64,000 nt of DNA from positions 1 to 64,000 of the forward strand of contig JAQWQD010000024.1 in the NCBI GenBank assembly GCA_029244985.1, read 5' to 3'. The notes below the pieces were generated by a model. It was given only the letters and a program-made list of their open reading frames with translations. It was not told the DNA's origin and did no database searches. Positions within the stretch are counted from its first letter, which is position 1. Every line of letters begins with the position of its first letter. Positions 48,179 through 57,889 of the stretch are shown in pieces. Position numbers and translations under genes: made by a program. The stretch is from Gammaproteobacteria bacterium (GTDB taxonomy: Bacteria; Pseudomonadota; Gammaproteobacteria; Pseudomonadales; Pseudohongiellaceae).

Positions 48179-50047
48179 TCAGCGAGGAAGAGCATTTATT
48201 TCTCGTGCCAGCTGCTTCGCTTCAAATGAAGCAGCATCGGCTTCTCGGACGATACTATTGTCGAGCACACATTCGCTCACTGATTCTAGCAGTCGACGGG
48301 ATGCTTCACTGAATTGTGTAATCTCGCCTCCTTCTTGAGAAGAAAAAATTGCTAGGTCACAGCGATCTGCTCCCAACCCGTTCATTACTATTTCATCTGA
48401 TGAAATTTCGAGTATCACGGCGTTAACCGCAGGTTCACACAGCGCAGCCTGCACGCCATTGTAATTAGCAAAATTTCCAGGAGATACTAATTCGCTGTCG
48501 AGCAACAATCCGCCACTAGTTGCCAGCCCTACTTTCGAAAATTTCGCTTGTAATTGTTCCGATATTTTAAGTCCTCGCTTACTCTCTGTAGCAGAATCCA
48601 ACAACACAATAAGCACAACTTTACCTTTATTATCTCCGGGAAACCGTTCGTTAAGAATTAGTTCTTGTTCATTGAAAATTAGTTCTGGAGCAACATTTAC
48701 TCCACAGAATGCGCCACCTGCTTCCCAAAAAGGTTTACTAATATCGTTGATAATAAAATCAAGCCCAGCAACATCCATATCAATAATTGCCGTTACACGC
48801 TCGGCTAGTTGAATATTGGCTGGATGAATTTGGTCGGTCATATCTTCCGTTGTTCCTCCCGCTGAAAGCTTAGCTTTTGAACCAAGCTTTACCTCCTGAC
48901 CTTCACCTGGAACTGAACTCATCTCCATATTTTGTTTTATGAGGACGGCTTCAGCCTTACTGTCATTGGGTATTAGTTGCCAGTCATTAGCCAATCTCGT
49001 TTTGTTAGCTGCTTCAATAAGCGCATTAATGGATAAAATGCCGTCGCCTATGACATGAGAAGGTTTTTGTTTCCTCGCAGAACGAAACTTACCGTTAATT
49101 ACTATGAGCTGATGCTGATCACCAGAGATGAGCTGTTCGACTATTACCGGGCCACGTTTAGCGGCTTCATTGAATGCTTCACTTAACTCATGTTCGTCGC
49201 AAACACCGACAAAAGCATCGGTGCCTACCCCTTTTGCTGACGGTTTTACTACCACTGGGAACCCTAATTGCTGAGCTGCTTGTAATGCCATTTCAGTTGA
49301 ATTAACCACATACTGACGCGGTACTGGAATTCCTTGGCCTCGAAGTATAGTAGCCGCGGTATTCTTATCAGCGGCAATGCGAGCTGCGATATGGCTGGTG
49401 GCACTAGTAAGATTTTGATGAATCAGATGCAAGTTTGCGCCTTGGCCAAACCCCAAAATAGCGCCATCGGATGTCAGCGGTTGCCAAGGTATACTTTGTT
49501 GCTCCGCATAACGAATAAACGGAATTTGAGTCGCACGTTTTTCCAAGAAAACTCGTAGAAACTCATTAAGCAGTGTTTGCAGGCGCTGTTTCTCTACCAA
49601 ATCGGGGTTAATACAATGCAAGCAGATTTCTGCAGCGATCTGACCAGCGGCAATAGCCATATGATCAAATCGACATTCGAAAACTATATGTTCTCCCTGA
49701 TTTTCTTCCGGCTTCTCTGTCATATTGTCTAACACTTTTGCAAACCCTACCGGTAATCCGCACCAACGTTGCAAAGTCAGAGCGAGAAAATTAAGCACTC
49801 CTGCAATGGAGTTTGTTCTTAGAGAATCAGGTAAGGGTGGCAACATTGAAAGATTCAACCCTGCCGAGTAGGGCCTGTATCCATTGAGCAATTGTAGAGC
49901 AGCCTCTCTGAAACTGACATCAACAGGCCGCCTACTAATACTTACATCTAATTCTGCAACCAGTATCGAGTTGCGAAAATAGAGGTTCGCGCCCTTAAGA
50001 GTTTTTTTTGGAATATAAACAGAGACTGCTTGTTGGGAAGAATTCAA
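48179..50047 (-). CDS. Cyanophycin-synthetase-like ATP-grasp protein with degenerate C-terminal Mur-ligase-like domain
   Basis: ATP-grasp GIPVPRQYVV...GFPVVVKPSAKGVGTDAFVGV...VIVEQLISGDQHQLIVINGKFRSARKQKPSHVIGDG...KLSAGGTTEDMTDQIHP...FWEAGGAFCGVNVAPEL; Mur-like remnant VNAVILEISSDEIVMNGLGADRCDLAIFSS. Confidence 0.8.
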   Translation of the reverse strand: MNSSQQAVSVYIPKKTLKGANLYFRNSILVAELDVSISRRPVDVSFREAALQLLNGYRPYSAGLNLSMLPPLPDSLRTNSIAGVLNFLALTLQRWCGLPVGFAKVLDNMTEKPEENQGEHIVFECRFDHMAIAAGQIAAEICLHCINPDLVEKQRLQTLLNEFLRVFLEKRATQIPFIRYAEQQSIPWQPLTSDGAILGFGQGANLHLIHQNLTSATSHIAARIAADKNTAATILRGQGIPVPRQYVVNSTEMALQAAQQLGFPVVVKPSAKGVGTDAFVGVCDEHELSEAFNEAAKRGPVIVEQLISGDQHQLIVINGKFRSARKQKPSHVIGDGILSINALIEAANKTRLANDWQLIPNDSKAEAVLIKQNMEMSSVPGEGQEVKLGSKAKLSAGGTTEDMTDQIHPANIQLAERVTAIIDMDVAGLDFIINDISKPFWEAGGAFCGVNVAPELIFNEQELILNERFPGDNKGKVVLIVLLDSATESKRGLKISEQLQAKFSKVGLATSGGLLLDSELVSPGNFANYNGVQAALCEPAVNAVILEISSDEIVMNGLGADRCDLAIFSSQEGGEITQFSEASRRLLESVSECVLDNSIVREADAASFEAKQLAREINALPR

Positions 50048-50274
50048 TCTTAAAATCCTTTTTCAGTGCCGATTAGTAACTAATGAAGTTTAACGACACT
50101 TAGGGAAAGACACCAGACTTCCACTTTATTTTATTATCGTGACACTTGCATATTTTTAATTCTTTTCACTAATTCCAAGGCCTAAAATTGACTAAAAGAG
50201 AATCAAGACATAGAGTTTCTGATGAGCAATAACATCTTTTTTCGAAGCAGTGTAGAATCGTATCTCGATTCCAT

Positions 50275-50922
50275 TTGCAGCCCTTTATCAGAATCTATAA
50301 CTTTATCTCAATGGAATATCTAGCAATAATAGTTTTCGCTGTAAGCACTTGTGTGACACCTGGCCCTAATAATGCATTGATCATGGCGTCCGGATTAAAT
50401 TATGGCGTGCGTCGCAGTCTGCAACACTTTTTGGGAATTTGTATCGGATTCCCCTTAATGATAGTTGCAGTTGGGCTGGGCATAGCAGGCCTGTTCGAAC
50501 AGTTCCCGGTTCTACACATCATATTGAAAGTAGTTGGAACAGCCTACCTCTGCTACTTAGCCTGGAAAATTGCCACAGCGCCCATATCCGAATTTAACGA
50601 AACTCATGGCAAACCATTTTCCTTCCTACAAGCAGCTGCATTTCAATGGGTAAATCCTAAAGCCTGGGTATTGGCAATTGGAGCTACGGTTACCTTCACG
50701 GTGATATCGGACTCTTATGTTTATCAGGTATTAACCATCGCTCTGATTTTTATGTTTTTCGGCTCGCCTTGCACCATGTTGTGGCTCTGTTTTGGGGCCT
50801 CCTTAAAAACTATTTTGCAGAAACCCTCCTCTGTGAGACTCTTTAATTACAGCATGGCGGTATTGCTAATTGGCTCGTTACTGCCTGTGTTCATTGAGCT
50901 TTATCAGCAATTCACTGCCTGA
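50275..50922 (+). CDS. LysE family translocator (start likely ATG at 50311)
   Basis: YLAIIVFAVSTCVTPGPNNALIMASGLNYGVRRSLQHFLGICIGF. Confidence 0.9.
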   Translation: MQPFIRIYNFISMEYLAIIVFAVSTCVTPGPNNALIMASGLNYGVRRSLQHFLGICIGFPLMIVAVGLGIAGLFEQFPVLHIILKVVGTAYLCYLAWKIATAPISEFNETHGKPFSFLQAAAFQWVNPKAWVLAIGATVTFTVISDSYVYQVLTIALIFMFFGSPCTMLWLCFGASLKTILQKPSSVRLFNYSMAVLLIGSLLPVFIELYQQFTA

Positions 50923-50981
50923 TACATTAGAAACTACTAGTGAAATTTGACTACTACTTCGCCAATACTCAAAGGTAGCCC

Positions 50982-52523
50982 ATGAAGAAGGCACTACTCG
51001 CATCGTTAATAACTCTTTCAGGCTTAACTGCCTGCACACTCGCTGAGCATCCGCTACAATTAGCTCCGCTGCCTGATAAAACACCGAAGAATGTAATCTT
51101 TATCCTAAGTGATGATCACCGCTTTGATTTCATGGGTTTTACGGGAAAGGTTCCTTGGCTACAAACGCCAAACCTAGATCGTCTTGCTAGTGAGGGAGCA
51201 TATTTTCCTAACACTTATGTTACCACCTCTCTATGCTCCCCTTCCCGCGCCTCGATACTCACTGGACTTTTTTCTCACTCCCACACAGTAGTGGACAATG
51301 CAGCACCCGATCCCGGCAATCTCACTTTCTTTCCCGAGTACTTGCAAGAAGCTGGTTACCAGACTAGCTATTTTGGAAAATGGCATATGGGCAATCACTC
51401 TGACGAACCTCAACCAGGTTTCAGTCATTGGGAGAGCTTCAGGGGGCAAGGAGTTTATTACGGACCTACTCTAAATATTAATGGCGAGCGCATAACCTAC
51501 GATGAAAGTGTGTATATCTCTGACCTGCTAACGGAACACGCTGTAGAATGGCTTGAAGAGCGGGAAGAAGATCAACCATTTTTTATGTATCTATCCCATA
51601 AAGCAGTTCACAGTCAATTTGCTCCTGCCCAGCGCCACCTTGACAACTATAGCAATAAAGAAATTATTTACCCACCTTCTTTCGAAACACCACTCTATGG
51701 TGGACCCAGAATGCCCTCCTCTTCATCAACAGGCGAACCTCTGCGTGGCAAAAAATACTATGGAAATAACCGCATTCCTGATTGGGTCAAAGAACAACGA
51801 GAATCCTGGCATGGGGTCGATTATATGTATCACGGAGCCATTAATTTCGAAGATTTTTTCCATCGTTACACTGAAACACTGATGGGAATTGATGAGAGCG
51901 TAGGGCGAGTGCTGGACTTTCTCGATGCTAATGATTTGAGTGACGATACTTTAGTGATCTACATGGGAGATAACGGATTTTCTTTTGGTGAACATGGTCT
52001 CATCGACAAACGCCATTTTTATGAAGAGTCAGCGAAAGTGCCTTTATTAGTTCGCTGGCCTTCGAAATTTGAAGGCGGTACACCTATCGAATCCCTGGTA
52101 CAAAATATTGATATTGCTCCGACTATCCTTGAAGCAGCGGGCTTGAAAGCTCCTGATCACATGCAAGGTATGTCATTTGTTCCACTTTTTTCAAGACAAG
52201 ACACAACCTGGAGAGACAGAATATTCTACGAGTACTATTGGGAGATGGATTTTCCACAGACGCCCACTATGTTCGGTGTGCGAACCGATCGCTACAAGTA
52301 CATCCGTTATCATGGAATTTGGGACACTAATGAATTCTATGATTTACAGAATGATCCGAATGAAATGCAAAACTTAATCGATGCGCCTGAACACCAAGAG
52401 CGGATCGAATCTTTTGCCAAGGATATTTATTCTTGGCTTGAAGATACTGGAGGTATGAACATCCCACTCAAGAATATTGTCCGTCCGAAATTTGGCGACC
52501 ATCGTAATCAAGGCGTTTTGTAA
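50982..52523 (+). CDS. Sulfatase (cysteine type), putative lipoprotein
   Basis: NVIFILSDDHRFDFMG; CSPSRASILTGL formylglycine site; GKWHMG; lipobox-like LTAC. Confidence 0.93.
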   Translation: MKKALLASLITLSGLTACTLAEHPLQLAPLPDKTPKNVIFILSDDHRFDFMGFTGKVPWLQTPNLDRLASEGAYFPNTYVTTSLCSPSRASILTGLFSHSHTVVDNAAPDPGNLTFFPEYLQEAGYQTSYFGKWHMGNHSDEPQPGFSHWESFRGQGVYYGPTLNINGERITYDESVYISDLLTEHAVEWLEEREEDQPFFMYLSHKAVHSQFAPAQRHLDNYSNKEIIYPPSFETPLYGGPRMPSSSSTGEPLRGKKYYGNNRIPDWVKEQRESWHGVDYMYHGAINFEDFFHRYTETLMGIDESVGRVLDFLDANDLSDDTLVIYMGDNGFSFGEHGLIDKRHFYEESAKVPLLVRWPSKFEGGTPIESLVQNIDIAPTILEAAGLKAPDHMQGMSFVPLFSRQDTTWRDRIFYEYYWEMDFPQTPTMFGVRTDRYKYIRYHGIWDTNEFYDLQNDPNEMQNLIDAPEHQERIESFAKDIYSWLEDTGGMNIPLKNIVRPKFGDHRNQGVL

Positions 52524-52549
52524 ACTAGATTTAACAGAGAGGATTTTTT

Positions 52550-52843
52550 ATGCAATTTTTAGTGATTGCCTATGATGGCAAAGATACTGCAGCAGCATCC
52601 CGTCGCGCAGCGGCGAGACCAGCGCATTTAGAAGGAGCTAACCACCTAAATAAAGCGGGCAATATTATTATTGGCGGCGCAATATTAAACGAAAATAACG
52701 AGATGATTGGCTCTACGCTTTGCGTTGACTTCAACACCAGGGAAGATTTAGACGAATGGCTATCCGAAGACCCCTATGTGACTGAAGGCGTGTGGCAAGA
52801 TATTACAGTTCAGCCTATTCGTCTTGCTATTACGCCTTCCTAA
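52550..52843 (+). CDS. YciI-family protein
   Basis: MQFLVIAYDGKD...RPAHLEGANHLNKAGNIIIGGAIL...LDEWLSEDPYVTEGVW. Confidence 0.9.
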   Translation: MQFLVIAYDGKDTAAASRRAAARPAHLEGANHLNKAGNIIIGGAILNENNEMIGSTLCVDFNTREDLDEWLSEDPYVTEGVWQDITVQPIRLAITPS

Positions 52844-52859
52844 ACCAGAAAAACTGTAT

Positions 52860-53894
52860 TCAATGGCCAATATTATGGTTATCCAGAAAATCTCTAATCT
52901 CAGTATAGATATCGCGCATTTGGTTTGGAGTGAAGCCACCATGACCACCACCTTCTATTGTGATTAATTTGTTTTGAACTCCTGCGTTCTCCAAGGCTTC
53001 ATGGAGGCGCAGACCCTGATCAAAAGGAACAATTGAGTCTTCATTACCATGAATTGTTAATACCGGTGGCAAGTCAGCACGTATGTGATTCACTGGGGAA
53101 ACTCGCGCTGCTACAGCTACTCGATCCGGGGAACTGCCTAACCAGGCTTCCGTAAAATTACCCGATGTGCCCGGGCCTTCGCTTAATAATGAAGTGACAT
53201 TAGTGATGCCATACCAGTTAACAATTGCGGCAACTTCCAAAGGCTCCATATTGCGCGGACCTATGGGCCAGGCACGCATTCTGTCACCAGGGCACTGACG
53301 TTCCATACCTACATTACTGGTTAACATGCCTGTAGTAAGAGCCAGGTGCCCTCCAGCCGAATTACCGGTAACGACAATGTTGGTTTTATCGAAACCATAT
53401 TGCTCAGCATTCCGATAAATCCAACGAAGTGCACACCGAGTATCTTCAACCGCTGCTGGCGCATGGGCAACATCTGCTAAGCGATAAGCAACATTTACCA
53501 CGGTCCACCCCATTTCCAAATAGGGAAGAAAAGTTAACGAAGATCCTTCCTTACTGCCATTGGTCCAGCCTCCCCCGTGAATATACATAAGCGTAGGGTT
53601 GGGACCCTGAACATCTCGCGGACGATAAACATCTAACTTCAAATCCACGCCACCGGCACGGTGGTAAGTTAAATTTGGCGCGACTGAATAAGTGCTGGTG
53701 ACATCGACAAAACTGCGCTCGCTAGTCTGCGCGTGAATTAAGGCCGAACAACCTATCAGGGCAAAACAAAATGCTGCTTTCACAAAATGCATTAATTGAC
53801 CAACTTGAGGGTTTTTAATAGCGAAACTTGTTTTCATAACATTGCCTACATGAAATTTAACTTTTAAACATGAAAAGCCTAACTCTAGTGACAA
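52860..53894 (-). CDS. Exported alpha/beta hydrolase (esterase/lipase)
   Basis: LMYIHGGGWTNGS oxyanion motif; VVTGNSAGGHLAL nucleophile elbow; IHGNEDSIVPF; GGGHGGF. Confidence 0.92.
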   Translation of the reverse strand: MSLELGFSCLKVKFHVGNVMKTSFAIKNPQVGQLMHFVKAAFCFALIGCSALIHAQTSERSFVDVTSTYSVAPNLTYHRAGGVDLKLDVYRPRDVQGPNPTLMYIHGGGWTNGSKEGSSLTFLPYLEMGWTVVNVAYRLADVAHAPAAVEDTRCALRWIYRNAEQYGFDKTNIVVTGNSAGGHLALTTGMLTSNVGMERQCPGDRMRAWPIGPRNMEPLEVAAIVNWYGITNVTSLLSEGPGTSGNFTEAWLGSSPDRVAVAARVSPVNHIRADLPPVLTIHGNEDSIVPFDQGLRLHEALENAGVQNKLITIEGGGHGGFTPNQMRDIYTEIRDFLDNHNIGH

Positions 53895-54067
53895 AAATTA
53901 GACTTATCCGCTCCAAACATTAACCAATGCTAACCCTATCAAGTTAACAGGTGCAGAGCCATTTGAAGTATTGTTGAAAACACAAATAATGGTATTCTAA
54001 ATCCTCTATAGAAGTTACACCGTATTAAACCTATAAGAATAATTGCCCATGCTTTTGGAGAACAAAC

Positions 54068-55075
54068 ATGAGCCGCTCTATTCTACTGCAAACTACAAAA
54101 TCACTAGCTTTAAGTTGTTTGTTATTATCCACAAATAGTCAGTTTACGCTGGCTCAAAATTCTATGGATTGGCAAGCATTACCTAATATGCCAGCCGGGA
54201 AATGGGAACCTGGAGTCGTCATTCTTGACGATAAACTTTATTTGTTTGGTGGTTACACAGAAGGTGTTGTCTCTAGTAAACGTTCTGAATACTTCGACCC
54301 TGAAGATGGTAGCTGGACGCTAATTCAAGAATTACCCAGTGCAATCACTCACATGAATATGGTGTTGGACGGCCGGACAGTCTGGTTCGCAGGTGGATTT
54401 AAAGACGGTTATCGCGGGCATACGATTGCCGAAGTCTGGAATTACGACATCGACTTGGACCGGTACACAGCTGCACCTCTTCTTCCAGAACCACGTGCCG
54501 GTGGGGGCCTCGCTCTGGTTGGGCGGGAATTGCACTATTTTGGCGGATTGATGGTGGACCGGGATACAGATTCCGCCGATCATTGGGTCTTAAATCTAGA
54601 TGACTGGGCAAAGGGATCCACTAGGTGGGAACCCTCTATTCCAATGCCTTCACCGCGTAATCAATTTTCCACCATCGTATTTCAGGGCAATATCTACGCG
54701 ATTGGCGGTCAACTGAATCACGATAGCCAGCAATTAGATCAGCCCCGGGTCGATATCTTTGACCCAAAATCGAAGACATGGAGCATAGGGCCGCCCTTGC
54801 CAAAAGGGCATTCTCATGCTGAGGGCGCCACTTTTGTTCACGCAAATAAGATCTGGATGATTGGCGGCCATACAACACCAGCAGGTGGAACCAAGTCCCA
54901 GGACCCTGACATTCTGACTCTTGCCCCAGAAGGTCAATGGCAAAAAGTTGGCGAATTACCTAACCCTCTCTCATCGCCTGCCGCTGGCATAATTAACGGT
55001 ATGCTGTATGTTGCCGGCGGCGCGTTTGAAGGCAGTACAGTACAGGCAAAAATGTGGACAGGCGAGGTGCCTTAA
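54068..55075 (+). CDS. Exported kelch-repeat protein
   Basis: KLYLFGGYTEG, WFAGGFKDG, LHYFGGLMVD, IYAIGGQLN, IWMIGGHTT, LYVAGGAFEG. Confidence 0.92.
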   Translation: MSRSILLQTTKSLALSCLLLSTNSQFTLAQNSMDWQALPNMPAGKWEPGVVILDDKLYLFGGYTEGVVSSKRSEYFDPEDGSWTLIQELPSAITHMNMVLDGRTVWFAGGFKDGYRGHTIAEVWNYDIDLDRYTAAPLLPEPRAGGGLALVGRELHYFGGLMVDRDTDSADHWVLNLDDWAKGSTRWEPSIPMPSPRNQFSTIVFQGNIYAIGGQLNHDSQQLDQPRVDIFDPKSKTWSIGPPLPKGHSHAEGATFVHANKIWMIGGHTTPAGGTKSQDPDILTLAPEGQWQKVGELPNPLSSPAAGIINGMLYVAGGAFEGSTVQAKMWTGEVP

Positions 55076-55083
55076 AAAGCCCA

Positions 55084-55111
55084 AAAAGCGTTACGCTTTG
55101 TTTCTTTTTTA
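55084..55111 (+). terminator. Intrinsic terminator after kelch gene
   Basis: AAAGCGttaCGCTTT followed by GTTTCTTTTTT. Confidence 0.6.
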
Positions 55112-55233
55112 TTATTGCAGTCTGAACACGCCTAAGGTACTGTTTTCCGGTTAAGTAAGTTTAAAATTGTAGATTTGCCGGATTTTAAGTTATTGAAATA
55201 TAATATATTTTACCGTCGGCGAGCGGAACCACT

Positions 55234-57774
55234 ATGAAACCAATCAGAAAGAATTGGGTCAGGTCAGGCCTAGCCTTTTCAGGGCTGGTTGTGGCGTTGT
55301 TGACAATTTCAAATTCAATTCCACCAATCTCGCAAAAGGCTGCCGCCCAAGATCAATTTAATGCCGCGGATATGCAGCGAGTTGTGAATCAGTATTGTCT
55401 CGCCTGCCACAATGATGCTCTCGCCACTTCAGGGCTTTCATTACAAACTGTCGATTTCACCAAAATCGCAAACCATGCCGAAACTTTAGAAAAAGTAGTA
55501 AAAAAATTACGCGCACACATGATGCCGCCTGCTGGCATGCCACGGCCGGACTTCGATTCTTATAGGGTTATGGCCGAATGGCTGGAAAATGAATTAGATG
55601 ATGCCTGGACAGCAAACCCAAACCCTGGACGAGTGACGCCCGTGCATCGAATGAATCGTTACGAGTACAACAATTCCATTAATGGGTTGCTGGGTCTCGA
55701 TGTCGATGTGATGGAAATGTTGCCAGGCGATCCTACTGCCGATGGTAGTTTTGACAACATTGCCTCAGCCCTACCTTTTTCGACAGCTCATATGGAACGC
55801 TATATGTCAGTGGCGAGGCAAGTGACGCGACTTGCAACTGGACTACCACCTTTAAGCCCAGTTGTTTCAACTTATGAAATTCCACTTTACATGAGTCAAG
55901 ACTGGCGCCAGACCGAAGACATGCCATTCGGTTCCCGTGGCGGTATTTCAGTCACTCACAATTTTCCAGTCGATGGGGAATACACCCTAAAAATTGATTT
56001 GGAAACCAACTACCAAGACTACATTAAGGGCTTAGGTTGGGCGCAAATTCTCGACTTACGTTTAGATGGTCGACTACTGGAAAGATTTACTATTGGCGGT
56101 GATGCTCCAGGCACACCAACTCCTCTAAGTTTCAGTGGTACTGGAGAACCCGGCAGCGTGGATTGGGAGCAGTATATGTTGTATCAAGCCACCGAAGACT
56201 TGGAAATTACTGTGCCCGTGACCTCTGGACCACATTCCATAACCGCGTCCTATGTGCGGCAACAAGTTATTGAAGAAGAAATTCCACAGCCACGGCAGGG
56301 AGGCAGGCTTCCAGCAAACTCCGAAGCCTACCTTACTTATCAAAAAGTCCATTCCATAGAAGTGGGTGGCCCTTACACGAACAATGCGAGCTTCGGTGAA
56401 TCACCAAGCCGCCAACTAATATTCTCCTGCTATCCCGAACAACTAACAGAAGAGGCTGCCTGCGCAGAAGAAATTGTTTCGCGCATGGCCCGCCGAGCTT
56501 ATCGACGAGCGATTACTGATGCCGACACGAATTTACTGGTCGAATTCTTCAATCGAGGTCGAGAGCAAGGCGGTAGTTTTGATGCTGGTATCCAATTCGC
56601 TCTTGAGTTCATTCTCAGCGATCCAGACTTTCTAATTCGTTCTTACCAGGCTCCAGAAAATTTGGCTGCTGGTGAAATTTTCGAACTTAATGATTTAGAG
56701 CTTGCTTCACGCCTGTCATTCTTTCTATGGAGTAGCGCGCCAGATGAAGAATTGCTGGAACTTGCTGAAGCCGGCAATCTTTCTAATTCTCAAGTTTATG
56801 AGCAGCAAGCACATCGCATGCTAGACGATGAACGCGGAATTAATGCATTGGTAGAAGATTTTGCGGCACAGTGGCTAAACCTGCGACGTTTGGAAGAAGT
56901 AAATATAAACACCGTGTTGTTTCCACAATACGACGTGAGCTTGATGGAAGCCTTCGAAACCGAAACCGAAATGTTTGTTGGAGAAACATTGAAGACCGAT
57001 GCCAGTGTCATCGAACTACTCAATGCGGATTACACTTTCGTTAATGAACGTCTCGCCCGGCATTACGGAGTTGAAGATGTTTATGGCAGCCGGTTCAGGA
57101 AAGCGGCCTTGCCAAATACGACTCAAAGAGGCGGTATTTTAGCCCACGGCGCTCTGCTCACAGTGACATCTTATCCCGGCAGAACCTCACCAGTTCTTCG
57201 TGGCAAATGGTTACTGGATAATCTGCTAGGTACGCCGCCGCCCCCACCGCCGCCAAATGTGCCTATTCTTCCAGAGGCGGAAGCAGGTGAAATTCCAGCA
57301 TCTATTCGCGAGCGGCTGGCACAACATCGGGAAGATCCCGTATGCGCTTCCTGTCATGTGGTAATTGACCCACTAGGGTTCGCCCTGGAGAACTTTGATG
57401 TTATAGGAGCCTGGCGCGAATTTGATGAAGCAGGCAATCCTGTTGATCCCAATGGAAACTACCCTGGCGGTGTTGAATTTGCAGGATTTTCAGATTTGAG
57501 AGATTGGATGATGGATCGACCGGATCGCTTCGCCCATACCCTGACAGAAAAATTGATGACCTATGCCTTAGGCAGGCGTGTGGAATACTATGATCAACCT
57601 ATTATTCGAGAAATTGTAAGAAATTCAGCGGAACAGAATTACAGCTGGTCTTCCATCGTTCTGGGCATTGTGAGTAGCCCTGCATTCAAATCCAGCATGG
57701 GGCCCGTGCAGGTGGCAGGAAATGAGGAGAACAATGGTGAAGCTGAAACAATTGCAGCGGCAACTAGGCTTTAA
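55234..57774 (+). CDS. DUF1587/DUF1592/DUF1588/DUF1585-containing exported protein with cytochrome c-like CxxCH
   Basis: YCLACHN; RMNRYEYNNSINGLLGLD; LASRLSFFLWSSAPDEELL; GILAHGALLTVTSYPGRTSPVLRGKWLLDNLLGTPPPPPPPNVP; KLMTYALGRRVEYYD. Confidence 0.92.
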   Translation: MKPIRKNWVRSGLAFSGLVVALLTISNSIPPISQKAAAQDQFNAADMQRVVNQYCLACHNDALATSGLSLQTVDFTKIANHAETLEKVVKKLRAHMMPPAGMPRPDFDSYRVMAEWLENELDDAWTANPNPGRVTPVHRMNRYEYNNSINGLLGLDVDVMEMLPGDPTADGSFDNIASALPFSTAHMERYMSVARQVTRLATGLPPLSPVVSTYEIPLYMSQDWRQTEDMPFGSRGGISVTHNFPVDGEYTLKIDLETNYQDYIKGLGWAQILDLRLDGRLLERFTIGGDAPGTPTPLSFSGTGEPGSVDWEQYMLYQATEDLEITVPVTSGPHSITASYVRQQVIEEEIPQPRQGGRLPANSEAYLTYQKVHSIEVGGPYTNNASFGESPSRQLIFSCYPEQLTEEAACAEEIVSRMARRAYRRAITDADTNLLVEFFNRGREQGGSFDAGIQFALEFILSDPDFLIRSYQAPENLAAGEIFELNDLELASRLSFFLWSSAPDEELLELAEAGNLSNSQVYEQQAHRMLDDERGINALVEDFAAQWLNLRRLEEVNINTVLFPQYDVSLMEAFETETEMFVGETLKTDASVIELLNADYTFVNERLARHYGVEDVYGSRFRKAALPNTTQRGGILAHGALLTVTSYPGRTSPVLRGKWLLDNLLGTPPPPPPPNVPILPEAEAGEIPASIRERLAQHREDPVCASCHVVIDPLGFALENFDVIGAWREFDEAGNPVDPNGNYPGGVEFAGFSDLRDWMMDRPDRFAHTLTEKLMTYALGRRVEYYDQPIIREIVRNSAEQNYSWSSIVLGIVSSPAFKSSMGPVQVAGNEENNGEAETIAAATRL

Positions 57775-57889
57775 GGCGGTAAATCCTGATTTTCAGGCAT
57801 TTACCATGTAACATTTAATGGTATGCACTGCGTACGAGCCGTTTTTAAAAATGGCACCTAAAAGTTATACCTACTAAGAGGTAGCGATA

